Shown here: piece by piece, positions 51,012 to 59,459 of the stretch
Numbering within the stretch: position 1 is the first letter of the stretch
Layout: each line of letters begins with the position of its first letter
Assembly (NCBI GenBank): GCA_019638705.1
Contig: JAHBTI010000009.1
Location: 44,183-108,182 of the forward strand
From: Bacteroidota bacterium
Lineage (GTDB): Bacteria > Bacteroidota > Bacteroidia > B-17B0 > Aurantibacillaceae
Direction of reading: 5' to 3'
DNA: 64,000 bases
Notes under the pieces: model-generated
What the model was told of the DNA's origin: nothing
What the model saw: the letters and a program-made list of their open reading frames with translations, nothing else
Database searches by the model: none
Program-made: the position numbers and the translations under genes

Positions 51012-51686
51012 TTACGAAAGTTTGAAACAAACATATTTTATATCCTCACCTTTTTCGGTAAACAGTTTTTCGTAATAGGTTTTTATGTTGATGAGTTCCT
51101 GTCTGTCTGTCGGGCAATTTTTATACAAATTATTAGTGTGCCAAAGCAAGGGAAATTTATTTTCCTCAATTACTTCCAACGTGTATTCGTACAAACTTGT
51201 GCTGTCGGTTTTTAAATGCACCATGCCGTTTGGCTTTAAAAATTTTTTGTAACGGTTGGTAAAAATCGGGTGTGTCAGGCGTTTGCGGGCGCGCGTTTTT
51301 TGCGGTTGAGGGTCGGGGAAAGTAATCCAAATTTCGTCCGCTTCGTTTTCTGAAAAACACCTGTCAATAAAATCAATGCGTGTGCGAAGAAAGGCAACGT
51401 TATTCATGTTTTTGTCCAACGCTTGTTTTGCGCCTGTCCAAATGCGGTTGCCTTTTATATCCACACCAATGTAATTTTTATTCGGATTATTTTCTGCCAA
51501 GCCAATGGTGTATTCGCCTTTGCCGCAACCCAATTCCAACACAAGGGGATTATTGTTTTTAAAATAGTTTTCGCGCCATTTTCCTTTCATGGCAAAGGTT
51601 TGTCCCTGCGAAATGTTGTCAAAGAAAAAACCGAAACAATTTTTAAAGGTTTCTAATTCGGCAAACTTTTCTAATTTACTTGGCAT
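51012..51686 (-). CDS. trmB: tRNA (guanine46-N7)-methyltransferase
   Basis: The 224-residue SAM-dependent enzyme makes m7G46 in the tRNA variable loop. SAM-binding motif I is LVLELGCGKGEYTIGLAENNPNKNYIGVDIKGNRIW. The family signature is DEIWITFPDPQPQKTRARKRLTHPIFTNRYKKFLKPNGMVHLKTD. The length is normal. It lies 8 bp downstream of the YigZ gene in the same direction. Confidence 0.94.
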   Translation of the reverse strand: MPSKLEKFAELETFKNCFGFFFDNISQGQTFAMKGKWRENYFKNNNPLVLELGCGKGEYTIGLAENNPNKNYIGVDIKGNRIWTGAKQALDKNMNNVAFLRTRIDFIDRCFSENEADEIWITFPDPQPQKTRARKRLTHPIFTNRYKKFLKPNGMVHLKTDSTSLYEYTLEVIEENKFPLLWHTNNLYKNCPTDRQELINIKTYYEKLFTEKGEDIKYVCFKLS

Positions 51687-51693
51687 ACAGTTT

Positions 51694-52323
51694 CTATATT
51701 AAGTTAAGAAATTCCAATTTCGTTGTATAAAGTTCTTTAAATCGTTGTTCTAATTTTTCTGAATGTTGTTTTTTTACGCGAAACACAATGTTGTTTTTTT
51801 CATCGTAAGCATTTGACAAAATTTCTGCTTCATTTTCTTTCAGCGCGCGCATCACAGGGCTTGTATCTTCGGTGTTAAATTCAATATTGTATTCAAATAA
51901 AATAAAACGTTCTTCAATGTTTGCATTTGCAATGGCATCGGCGGCAGCGAGTTTGTAAGCATTAATTAATCCGCTTACTCCTAATAACGTTCCACCGAAA
52001 TAACGCACAACCACAATCAATACATTGGTTAAATCGTTTGACTGAATTTGTGCAAGAATTGGTTTTCCTGCGCTGTTGTTGGGTTCGCCATCGTCATTGG
52101 CACGATAGGCATTTTTGTCTGCTCCCAAACGCCAGGCGTAGCAATGATGTCGCGCCGAAGGGTGTTCTTTGCGCAAGTCCTGCAAATGCTGTTTTATTTC
52201 CGTTTCGGAGAAAACAGGAAAAATAAATCCGAGAAATTTTGAGCCTCTGTCTTTGTAAATGCCCTCTGCTGGCTTTGACACGGTGAAATATGAATCGGAA
52301 AACAACACGGATTTTGGTGGCAC
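51694..52323 (-). CDS. YigZ/IMPACT family protein
   Basis: The 209-residue protein starts with GTG at 52323. Its N-terminal UPF0029 domain has RGSKFLGFIFPVFSETEIKQHLQDLRKEHPSARHHCYAWRLG, NDDGEPNNSAGKPILAQIQSNDLTNVLIVVVRYFGGTLLGVSGLINAYKLAA. A C-terminal domain of about 70 residues follows. IMPACT-family proteins bind ribosome- or translation-related partners; the molecular role in bacteria is uncertain. It is upstream of trmB. Confidence 0.88.
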   Translation of the reverse strand: MPPKSVLFSDSYFTVSKPAEGIYKDRGSKFLGFIFPVFSETEIKQHLQDLRKEHPSARHHCYAWRLGADKNAYRANDDGEPNNSAGKPILAQIQSNDLTNVLIVVVRYFGGTLLGVSGLINAYKLAAADAIANANIEERFILFEYNIEFNTEDTSPVMRALKENEAEILSNAYDEKNNIVFRVKKQHSEKLEQRFKELYTTKLEFLNLI

Positions 52324-52381
52324 GAAGTAACATGAATTTTCACTAAATAAAAATTATCTTTAGCAAAAATTACAAAGCATC

Positions 52382-53080
52382 ATGCTCATTCTTATTACAG
52401 GCGCATCAAAAGGCATTGGTTTTGAAACCGTAAAATTTTTATGCCAAAACCCCGAAAACCTTGTTATTGCCGTTTCGCGAAACATTGCACCACTCACGGA
52501 ATTGGTAAACAAAAAAAATACACATTCCATTTTGCCCATTAAAGCAGACATTACCAACGCACAACAACGCAAAAAAATTTTTCAAACCATGCGTGCATTA
52601 CATTTGCCGCTTGATGTTTTAATTCATAACGCAGGTGAGTTGCTGAACAAAAAGTTTGAAAAAATTTCGGAAAAAGAATTGACATCGGTTTACAATACAA
52701 ATGTGTTTGCGCCGTTTTTATTAACGCAACTATTATTGCCTTTGTTCAACAAAAAAACAAAATCGCACATTGTAAACATCAGCAGCATGGGCGGCGTGCA
52801 AGGCAGCGCAAAGTTTGCGGGATTAAGCGCGTATTCAAGCAGTAAAGCGGCTTTGTGTAATCTCACCGAATTGTTAGCCGAAGAATTGAAAGAAAAAAAC
52901 ATGGCGGTAAATTGTTTGGCTCTCGGCGCGGTGCAAACGCAAATGCTGGCAAAAGCATTTCCAAAATACAAAGCCCCCATTCAGCCAAAGCAAATGGCAG
53001 AATTTGTCGGCAACTTTGCTTTAACAGGTCAGCAATTTTTTAACGGAAAAATTTTGCCTGTGTCATCAACTACACCCTAA
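52382..53080 (+). CDS. Short-chain dehydrogenase/reductase
   Basis: The 232-residue Rossmann enzyme has the NAD(P) motif TGASKGIGF near residue 7, the NAG motif in DVLIHNAGELL, catalytic Ser in IVNISSMGGVQ and YSSSKAAL with catalytic Tyr and Lys. The substrate cannot be deduced. It ends 3 bp before a dispersed repeat copy. Confidence 0.88.
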   Translation: MLILITGASKGIGFETVKFLCQNPENLVIAVSRNIAPLTELVNKKNTHSILPIKADITNAQQRKKIFQTMRALHLPLDVLIHNAGELLNKKFEKISEKELTSVYNTNVFAPFLLTQLLLPLFNKKTKSHIVNISSMGGVQGSAKFAGLSAYSSSKAALCNLTELLAEELKEKNMAVNCLALGAVQTQMLAKAFPKYKAPIQPKQMAEFVGNFALTGQQFFNGKILPVSSTTP

Positions 53081-53083
53081 TTC

Positions 53084-53155
53084 AACACAGAGGCACGGAG
53101 TTTGGAGGCACAGAGAAAAAAACTTTGTGCCTCTGTGTCTTAGTGCCTCTGTGTT
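53084..53155. repeat. Dispersed 'cacagaggcac' repeat, copy 5
   Basis: The left arm begins AACACAGAGGCACGGAG and the right arm is CTTAGTGCCTCTGTGTTTTT. The inverted arms surround a short A-run. It lies between the SDR gene and the palindrome at 53189. Confidence 0.8.
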
Positions 53156-53188
53156 TTTTTAATCAACTACACCGTGATTAAACACGTT

Positions 53189-53285
53189 GTCACTTCGAGT
53201 AGCCGACGATAGGAGGCGTATCGAGAAGTGAGTTACAGTTCTCGATACGGTTTGCAAAAAGGGCGGCAAACCTACTCGAACTGAC
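53189..53285. repeat. Dispersed 'ttcgagtag' palindrome, copy 1
   Basis: The unit runs from GTCACTTCGAGTAG to CTACTCGAACTGAC, its near-perfect inverse. An inner inverted pair lies around TATCGAGAA / TTCTCGATA. A second copy is at 60793-60898 and the shared segment AGCCGACGATAGGAGGCG proves the relation. Confidence 0.8.
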
Positions 53286-53293
53286 ATTCGTTT

Positions 53294-54229
53294 TTAATAA
53301 AACAACCCCGCATTAGAAAATAAATTCCAATACAATGTTGCTTTGCGTATTTTTTGATTTTCCAAATACAAAAACTGATTTCCATTTTCGTCAATCATGG
53401 GAATATGGCAATTTTTTGCGCGCCAATTTTTGGGTAAAAATTTCATGTTGTGCATAAATTTATTTTGAACGGCATTGCGAATTTGTTCCGCATCAATACC
53501 AAGATTGGCTTGCACATTTTGCTTTTGTTCATATACGCTTCCCGCAAAATAGTTGAATTGCGCGCTCAACAAACCGTGCGAGGTGTTTGCATAAACTCCA
53601 TTTGTGGTGTCCATATAACAACCTGTGTAAATGTTTGCAGAATTTATCGGCGTTTGATTTCCGAGCTTGCCTGTCCATAAGGTACAATTTAATCCTGCCT
53701 GAAATTGATTTTGGTATTGATATTGCACTAACACGGCAGCCGTGCGAAAGCGGTCTAATTGCGGACGGGCAAGCAAATCGTTTTCGGTAATTAAACTGAT
53801 GTCTGAAAACTGAAATGAAAGAATGCCTGTTTGTTGCGTGGTTTTTACGGTGTTGAAATAAGCATTAAAAGAATATGCCACCGAATTTCTATAGCCCGTT
53901 TGATTAGAAACAGAATTAAAAAAAGGATTAAAAAAATCTTGCTTGTTTCCGTAAGCAAACAACACACCTTGCGACAACATCAATTCGGGGTGCATTTTTT
54001 TTACGCCCAAGTTTTTAAAATTAAAATAGGTGCGTACTTCGGAATTGGTTTGAAAAAAATCGTAAGTGAGATAAAAATTAAAGTTTACGCCCAAACGTTG
54101 GAAATGGCTGCCAAGTGCGGCATTTAAGGAAATATTGAAGCCAAAATTTGTTTCTTGCGGAAAAATTTTTGTGCAGAGAAAAATAAAAACGAGTAAAAAT
54201 TTAATTGCTATTTTTTTGTGTGAAATCAA
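53294..54229 (-). CDS. Exported beta-rich protein (family labelled 'polymorphic toxin type 23')
   Basis: The 311-residue protein has signal peptide AIKFLLVFIFLCTKIFPQ. Strand-like segments follow: FNISLNAALGSHFQRLGVNFNFYLTYDFFQTNSEVRTYFNFKNLGVKKMHPELMLSQGVLFAYGN, then NPFFNSVSNQTGYRNSVAYSFNAYF and ISLITENDLLARPQLDRFRTAAVLVQYQYQNQFQAGL. I recall this pattern from Bacteroidota proteins databased as toxin type 23. The signal peptide and barrel-like strands fit an outer-membrane protein better, and no immunity gene is adjacent. The start overlaps the aroK 3' end by 29 bp. Confidence 0.65.
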   Translation of the reverse strand: MISHKKIAIKFLLVFIFLCTKIFPQETNFGFNISLNAALGSHFQRLGVNFNFYLTYDFFQTNSEVRTYFNFKNLGVKKMHPELMLSQGVLFAYGNKQDFFNPFFNSVSNQTGYRNSVAYSFNAYFNTVKTTQQTGILSFQFSDISLITENDLLARPQLDRFRTAAVLVQYQYQNQFQAGLNCTLWTGKLGNQTPINSANIYTGCYMDTTNGVYANTSHGLLSAQFNYFAGSVYEQKQNVQANLGIDAEQIRNAVQNKFMHNMKFLPKNWRAKNCHIPMIDENGNQFLYLENQKIRKATLYWNLFSNAGLFY

Positions 54230-54731
54230 GAATAGTTTGCGCCAAATGCTGTGCAGTTAAATGTAAAGCATTTATTTTGATGTGCGACTGCTCGTAATAT
54301 TTTTTTCTGGCATCTAAAACATATCCCATGTAATGCTCCCATGTTTCAATAGGGACTTCTTTTAACATCGGACGTTTTTCCATATTATCTTTCAAACGTT
54401 CTATCAAATTTTTTACAGAGAGTTCCAAATAAATCAACAAACCCTTGCTTTGTGCAAGCTGTAAATTTCTGTCGTTACAAATTGTTCCGCCACCGAGCGC
54501 AATCAAATGTGTGGAAGAACGTTCACAAATCGCTCCTAAATATATTTCTTCCAATTCACGGAATGATTTTTCCCCTTCCTCTCGGAAAATTTCCTGAATG
54601 GATTTTCCTTCTTTTGCTTCAATGTATTCGTCCAAATCTACAAAAGGCAGTTGAAGCAATTTGGCTGTTGCTTTGCCAAGCGTGGTTTTCCCGCTGCCCA
54701 TAAAACCTGTAAGAAAAATATGCTGTTTCAT
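54201..54731 (-). CDS. aroK: Shikimate kinase
   Basis: The 176-residue P-loop kinase phosphorylates shikimate in chorismate synthesis. Start is the ATG at 54731; the longer reading is repeat sequence. Motifs are FMGSGKTTLGKATAKLL (Walker A), FVDLDEYIEAKEGKSIQEIFREEGEKSFRELE (shikimate binding Asp/Arg) and HLIALGGGTICNDRN (GGG motif). The lid Arg lies in KNLIERLKDNMEKRPML. Confidence 0.93.
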   Translation of the reverse strand: MKQHIFLTGFMGSGKTTLGKATAKLLQLPFVDLDEYIEAKEGKSIQEIFREEGEKSFRELEEIYLGAICERSSTHLIALGGGTICNDRNLQLAQSKGLLIYLELSVKNLIERLKDNMEKRPMLKEVPIETWEHYMGYVLDARKKYYEQSHIKINALHLTAQHLAQTILDFTQKNSN

Positions 54732-54742
54732 TTTGTTTTTTG

Positions 54743-54813
54743 ACACAGAGGCACTAAGACACAGAGGCACAAAGTTTATCTTCTCCGTGCCTCAGAGCCT
54801 CTGTGCCTCCGTG
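54743..54813. repeat. Dispersed 'cacagaggcac' repeat, copy 6
   Basis: The left arm GACACAGAGGCACTAAGACA and right arm CTCTGTGCCTCCGTGTTT are inverted copies around a TTTATCTT centre. It lies between hemB and aroK, 1 bp after the hemB stop. Confidence 0.8.
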
Positions 54814-54814
54814 T

Positions 54815-55792
54815 TTATCTTTTCGCTAATGCAAATTCTTTCGCAAAGTAAGTTAAAATCACAGAAGCCCCCGCGCGTTTCAAGCTCAATAAAATTTCAT
54901 CGCGAATTTTGTCGCCCTCTATCCAACCCTTTGCTGCTGCGGCTTTCACCATAGCGTATTCTCCGCTCACATTATAAGCCGCAATGGGCAAATTAAAATT
55001 ATCATTCAATAATTTTATCACGTCCATATAACTCAAGGCAGGTTTTACCATTAAAAAATCTGCACCCTCGTTCATGTCCAAATCTGCTTCTATCAAGGCT
55101 TCTTTGCTGTTAGCAGGGTTCATCTGATACGTTTTTTTATCGCCGAATTTTGGTGCGCTGCTCAAAGCATCACGAAATGGTCCATAAAAAGCACTCGCAT
55201 ATTTTGCGGTGTAGCTCATAATAGACACATCTGTAAATCCGTTCTCGTCCAACGTTTCGCGAATGTAACCCACACGTCCGTCCATCATGTCGCTTGGACC
55301 TAAAATATCTGCGCCCGCTTCGGCTTGCGCTAAAGCCATTTTCGCTAATATCTCTAACGTTTCGTCATTCACAATTTTTCCGTTTTTCACCAAACCGTCG
55401 TGTCCGTCGCTGCTGTACGGGTCCATGGCAACATCGGTCATAATCATGGCTTCGGGAAAATGTTTTTTTATTTCTTTAATGGCGTTTAAATAAAGTCCTT
55501 TTTTATTGAGGGCTTCGCTCGCTTTTTTATCTTTCAGTTTATCGCTGATACTCGGAAAAATATCAAAGGTCATAATGCCGAGTTTCATGCAGGTTTCAAT
55601 TTCTTTCAATAACAAATCGGTACTGAAACGAAAAATACCGGGCATACTTGCCACTTCGGTTTTTTTGTTTTTTCCCTCAATCAAAAAAAGAGGAAAAATT
55701 AAATCGTTTACCCTTACTTCATTTTCCTGAACCAAGTTTCTTATAGCTGCGCTTTTGCGGTTGCGGCGCGGGCGGTGCGTTATGTTAATCAT
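54815..55792 (-). CDS. hemB: Porphobilinogen synthase (ALA dehydratase)
   Basis: The 325-residue cytoplasmic enzyme condenses two 5-aminolevulinate molecules to porphobilinogen in heme synthesis. Visible features: RPRRNRKSAAIRNLVQE at the N-terminus, MTDVAMDPYSSDGHDGL, ADILGPSDMMDGRVGYIRETLDENGFTDVSIMSYTAKYASAFYGPFRDALSSAP (first active-site Lys), GADFLMVKPALSYMDVI (Schiff-base Lys) and AAYNVSGEYAMVKAAAAKGW. The DVAMDPYSSDGHD segment lacks the cysteines of zinc-dependent forms, suggesting the magnesium type. Confidence 0.95.
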   Translation of the reverse strand: MINITHRPRRNRKSAAIRNLVQENEVRVNDLIFPLFLIEGKNKKTEVASMPGIFRFSTDLLLKEIETCMKLGIMTFDIFPSISDKLKDKKASEALNKKGLYLNAIKEIKKHFPEAMIMTDVAMDPYSSDGHDGLVKNGKIVNDETLEILAKMALAQAEAGADILGPSDMMDGRVGYIRETLDENGFTDVSIMSYTAKYASAFYGPFRDALSSAPKFGDKKTYQMNPANSKEALIEADLDMNEGADFLMVKPALSYMDVIKLLNDNFNLPIAAYNVSGEYAMVKAAAAKGWIEGDKIRDEILLSLKRAGASVILTYFAKEFALAKR

Positions 55793-55868
55793 AGTGGCTG
55801 CGAAGGTACGGCATTATGTTGAACGTAAAAAACTTTCAACTTTCAACCTTCAACTCTCAACTTAGTAT

Positions 55869-55876
55869 TATCTTTG
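55869..55876 (+). promoter_or_regulatory. gltX -7 promoter box
   Basis: TATCTTTG fits TAnnTTTG exactly. It ends 6 bp before the ATG at 55883, so the transcript would have almost no leader. Confidence 0.55.
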
Positions 55877-55882
55877 CGCCCT

Positions 55883-57400
55883 ATGGAAAAAAGGGTTAGA
55901 GTACGTTTTGCGCCAAGTCCCACAGGCGGCTTGCACATGGGCGGTGTGCGCACGGCATTGTTTAATTATTTGTTTGCCAAAAAACACGGCGGCGATTTTA
56001 TTTTACGCATTGAAGACACAGACCAAACGCGCTTTGTGGAAGGCGCGGAAGAATACATTATTAACGCCCTGAAATGGTGCGGCATTGCACCAAACGAGGG
56101 CGTGGGTTTCGGCAACGGACAATACGCGCCGTACCGCCAAAGCGAACGCAAAGAATTGGGCATTTATAAAAAATATGCCGACAAATTAATTGAAAGCGGA
56201 CACGCCTATTACGCTTTTGATACCCCCGAAGAACTGGAAGATATGCGCAAACGCTTGGAAGCCGCGAAAATGAGCGCGCCGCAATACAACGCCGTTACGC
56301 GACAAACGATGCGCAACTCCATTACCTTGCCTGAAGACGAAGTGAAAAAATTATTAGACGGCGGCGCGAAATATGTCATTCGCCTGAAAGTGCCGCGTAA
56401 TGAGGAAATCCGCTTCCACGATATTATTCGCGGTTGGGTGGTAGTCAATTCAAGTCAGGTGGACGACAAAGTGTTGTTGAAATCGGACGGAATGCCGACT
56501 TATCATTTGGCGCATATTGTGGACGATATTGAAATGAAAATTTCTCACGCTGTGCGCGGCGAAGAATGGTTGCCAAGCGCACCCGCTCACATTTTAATTT
56601 ACCGTTATCTTGGTTTGGAAGATGAGATGCCACAACTCGCGCACTTGCCTCTTATCTTAAATCCTGACGGCAACGGAAAAATTTCAAAACGTGAAGCGCG
56701 TTTTCCTGTGTTTCCGTTGAGTTGGAAAGACCCGCGCGAAGCCGCGCCGTACACAGGTTACAAAGAAGCAGGGTATTATCCCGAAGCCTTTGTAAATATT
56801 TTGGCTTTGTTGGGTTGGAATCCGGGAAATAATCAGGAAATTTTTTCGTTGGACGAATTGGCAAATTTGTTTGAGTTTGAGCGCGTAAATAAAAGCGGTG
56901 CAAAGTTTGACCCCGAAAAAGCAAAATGGTTCAATCAGCAATACTTGCGTAAAAAATCTGACGAGGAACTGGCGGAAAGTTTTGCGCCGATGTTGAAAGA
57001 AAAGGGTTTTGAAAAAAACAAAGCCTTTATGGTTGAATTTTGCAAATTGGTGAAAGAGAAAGTGCAATTCGTTCACGAGTTTTGGGAGCAAGGCAAATAC
57101 GTTTTTATTGCACCAACCTCTTATGACGAAAAAGTGTTAGCAAAAAAATGGAATGCTCAAAGCAAAGAATTGTTCTTTTCCGTTTTAGAAACATTTAAAA
57201 ACGTTTCAACTTGGAACGCGCAAACGCTTCATGATACTTTTGAAAACCTCACAAAAGAAAAAGGAAAAATTGATATGCAACTTTTGCGCGTGCTTACCAC
57301 AGGCGTTGGCGGCGGACCGCATTTGTTTGATATGCTGGCGTTGATTGGAAAAGAGGAAACGCTTAACCGTTTAGTTAAAGCGTTGAGCACGTTGAATTAA
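55883..57400 (+). CDS. gltX: Glutamate--tRNA ligase
   Basis: The 505-residue class I synthetase has ATG at 55883 (MEKRVRVRFAPSPTG). The HIGH-type motif is PSPTGGLHMGG and the KMSKS-type motif is KISKREA. Also present are RIEDTDQTRFVEGAEEYI, YRQSERKELGIYKKYADKLIESGHAYYAF and the SHAVRGEEWLPSAPAHILIYRYLG block. A C-terminal anticodon-binding helical domain ends the protein. It is preceded by a promoter box 6 bp upstream and followed by a hairpin-repeat cluster. Confidence 0.95.
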   Translation: MEKRVRVRFAPSPTGGLHMGGVRTALFNYLFAKKHGGDFILRIEDTDQTRFVEGAEEYIINALKWCGIAPNEGVGFGNGQYAPYRQSERKELGIYKKYADKLIESGHAYYAFDTPEELEDMRKRLEAAKMSAPQYNAVTRQTMRNSITLPEDEVKKLLDGGAKYVIRLKVPRNEEIRFHDIIRGWVVVNSSQVDDKVLLKSDGMPTYHLAHIVDDIEMKISHAVRGEEWLPSAPAHILIYRYLGLEDEMPQLAHLPLILNPDGNGKISKREARFPVFPLSWKDPREAAPYTGYKEAGYYPEAFVNILALLGWNPGNNQEIFSLDELANLFEFERVNKSGAKFDPEKAKWFNQQYLRKKSDEELAESFAPMLKEKGFEKNKAFMVEFCKLVKEKVQFVHEFWEQGKYVFIAPTSYDEKVLAKKWNAQSKELFFSVLETFKNVSTWNAQTLHDTFENLTKEKGKIDMQLLRVLTTGVGGGPHLFDMLALIGKEETLNRLVKALSTLN

Positions 57401-57421
57401 AAATGAAATGCAATACATTGC

Positions 57422-57583
57422 AATAGCGCAAGGCGTTGCCTTGCGCTATTATATGTTGCCCTTTCAGGGCGTTGTTGTATTTTTTTTAGTTCTCAGGGCG
57501 TTGCCCTGAGCTAAAATATATTTTTGTCTTTCAGACAAACGTGTACCGCCAAATAATCCTGTTACGCCCTGAAAGGGCAACAT
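57422..57583. repeat. Nested hairpin repeat cluster after gltX
   Basis: Four perfect stems lie in 160 bp. They are 57422-57434 with 57438-57450 (13 bp, GTT loop), 57492-57499 with 57503-57510 (8 bp, GTT loop) and 57524-57529 with 57533-57538 (6 bp). An outer 19-bp pair, 57453-57471 with 57565-57583, encloses the second and third stems. The repeated motif is a G/C-rich arm, GTT, then the inverse arm. It may also serve as terminator for the convergent genes on both sides. Confidence 0.8.
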
Positions 57584-57586
57584 AAA

Positions 57587-59359
57587 TTAATCCTTAATCA
57601 ATTTGTGCGTAATCTTTGAATTGCCATTGCTGATTTCCACAAAATAAATTCCTGTATCTATTTCCGAAACGTTTAATGTAGCCCGATGATTTTCGTGAAT
57701 GATTGTTTTTGAAATGACACGTCCGCTCACATCTAAAAGTGTTACATCAGCAAAGTTTATATTTTCCGAAACCACAATGTTTACTTTATCACGGCTTGGA
57801 TTTGGATAAATGATTGCTTTAAATAATGCGTTTTCATTTTCTTTAATGCCTGTTGGCGGTGGCGGCGGTAGCGGTGTGTATGTTATGGCAGGCGCACATT
57901 GCGGCTGTTGGTGCATTTTATCGTAATACCGTACGTTACGCACATCGCGTTGTACCCGCGTATTAAATTGCGTAATGGTGTTTACTTCTTGCGAAGTATC
58001 TTGACTGAACACAACAGCATAAGCAAATTCAATTTTTGTGTTCGCAGGAAATTGAAACCCTCCCGAAGAAGAAATTATTCTTCTGTCGCCGGGCGTGTTG
58101 CCTGCTGTGGCTTCTGTCCAACCTGTGCTGTCGGCAGGATTTCCCGTGTAAACAAATTTTGTTGGAACTGTGCCCCCATAAGCATTACCGCCATAAGTAA
58201 ACAAGGTGCTGTCTTTCCAACGCCCCGACATATATCCGTAATAGTTGATTGCAGAAGTAGGATTGGTTGTAGCAGGGGGAAAAGCACCAATGTTATTGTT
58301 GTAATAAGAGCTTGCATTTAGTTCAAAGTGTTCATCAGGTTCATCAATTGTTCCGTCCAAATCGTTGTCAATGCCATCGTTGCTGCAATCGGTATCTATC
58401 CATACGTTTGAAATCACAGGCGGTTTTGTGCCGTAGCCCTTTATAATACCGCCACTTATAATACTGCCATAATTTTGGTCGTTATTATCACCGTTGTAGC
58501 AATAAGTAAAATTGTTAAGTGTATCCGTACCTATATAATCATCTGCATAATAACCCAAATCAACATCAGACCAAATGCCGATAAATACATTGTTGTATCT
58601 GTTATTACTGCGGTTGTATATGGTATAATGATAAAACGTGGTGTAATTCACGGCTTGCATGGTGTCGTGTAAATTCGGGTCAAAATAACAGTAGGCGCGT
58701 TCGTGAATTTCAAGTCCCATAGGCAAAGCGTGTGTTTCGCTATGTGTGCCATTATTGTCATTGTAAATAGAAAGAATTTGCTGATGTCCTTTAATGAGCG
58801 GATAATTGCCTTGCGTGGCGGGCGAATACTGTCCGTTGTTTCCCGCATCATAAAAATCTGCCATGTATCTCTGAAAATTTCCGTTGCCTTTTGCGGGATA
58901 ATCTGCTATGTCTGCAGGAACGGTGTAAGTGCCTGCCGTTACCGAACCTGCGTTATATGCCGTAACAAAATTATTAATGTCATCGCAATCTACTTTCCAT
59001 AATCTGTTGTACGGCGTATTGTTTGCAGCATTGAATACATCAATGTCGGCGGTATCTAAAGGACCTGGCCAAAAATCTATTCCTGCTTGACGATACGTTT
59101 CGGCGGAAAGATGCAGTTGCCCCTGTGTATCAAAACCGCCAATCCACAAGCTGCCGGCAAATTGAGCGTGAGTGCCTTTGCCTTTTGGAACTTCATACGA
59201 AGCCTTGTTGTTTCCGTTTATATTCCAAAACTTGCTGTTGCCGCCGTTAATGCCGGCTTTCACATAGTTTTTGTCAAGATGCTTTTGAGGTACGTTAAAC
59301 GGTATTTGCGCATACGCCTTGATACACACAAATAATAAAAGGAGGTAAATTTTTTTCAT
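57587..59359 (-). CDS. Secreted protein with type IX C-terminal sorting domain
   Basis: The 590-residue protein has signal peptide MKKIYLLLLFVCIKAYAQ. The body has GLYFINE-rich, beta-structured sequence (KGTHAQFAGSLWIGGFDTQGQLHLSAETYRQAGIDFWPGPLDT; CSNDGIDNDLDGTIDEPDEHF, a calcium-binding-like stretch; IEFAYAVVFSQDTSQEVNTITQ). A proline linker and a type A sorting signal follow (FKAIIYPNPSRDKVNIVV ... IDTGIYFVEISNGNSKITHKLIKD). It is expected to be exported by the PorU/PorV system. A TATCTTTG box at 59384-59391 is its likely promoter. Role unknown. Confidence 0.85.
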   Translation of the reverse strand: MKKIYLLLLFVCIKAYAQIPFNVPQKHLDKNYVKAGINGGNSKFWNINGNNKASYEVPKGKGTHAQFAGSLWIGGFDTQGQLHLSAETYRQAGIDFWPGPLDTADIDVFNAANNTPYNRLWKVDCDDINNFVTAYNAGSVTAGTYTVPADIADYPAKGNGNFQRYMADFYDAGNNGQYSPATQGNYPLIKGHQQILSIYNDNNGTHSETHALPMGLEIHERAYCYFDPNLHDTMQAVNYTTFYHYTIYNRSNNRYNNVFIGIWSDVDLGYYADDYIGTDTLNNFTYCYNGDNNDQNYGSIISGGIIKGYGTKPPVISNVWIDTDCSNDGIDNDLDGTIDEPDEHFELNASSYYNNNIGAFPPATTNPTSAINYYGYMSGRWKDSTLFTYGGNAYGGTVPTKFVYTGNPADSTGWTEATAGNTPGDRRIISSSGGFQFPANTKIEFAYAVVFSQDTSQEVNTITQFNTRVQRDVRNVRYYDKMHQQPQCAPAITYTPLPPPPPTGIKENENALFKAIIYPNPSRDKVNIVVSENINFADVTLLDVSGRVISKTIIHENHRATLNVSEIDTGIYFVEISNGNSKITHKLIKD

Positions 59360-59459
59360 AACCGTAAGTTTTTTATTTTAAATCAAAGATAGGTTTAAAA
59401 AGCCCGAACTTATTCCGCGTTTTTATAAGTGGCGGCTTTTTTTTGATAAGTGGTAAAAA

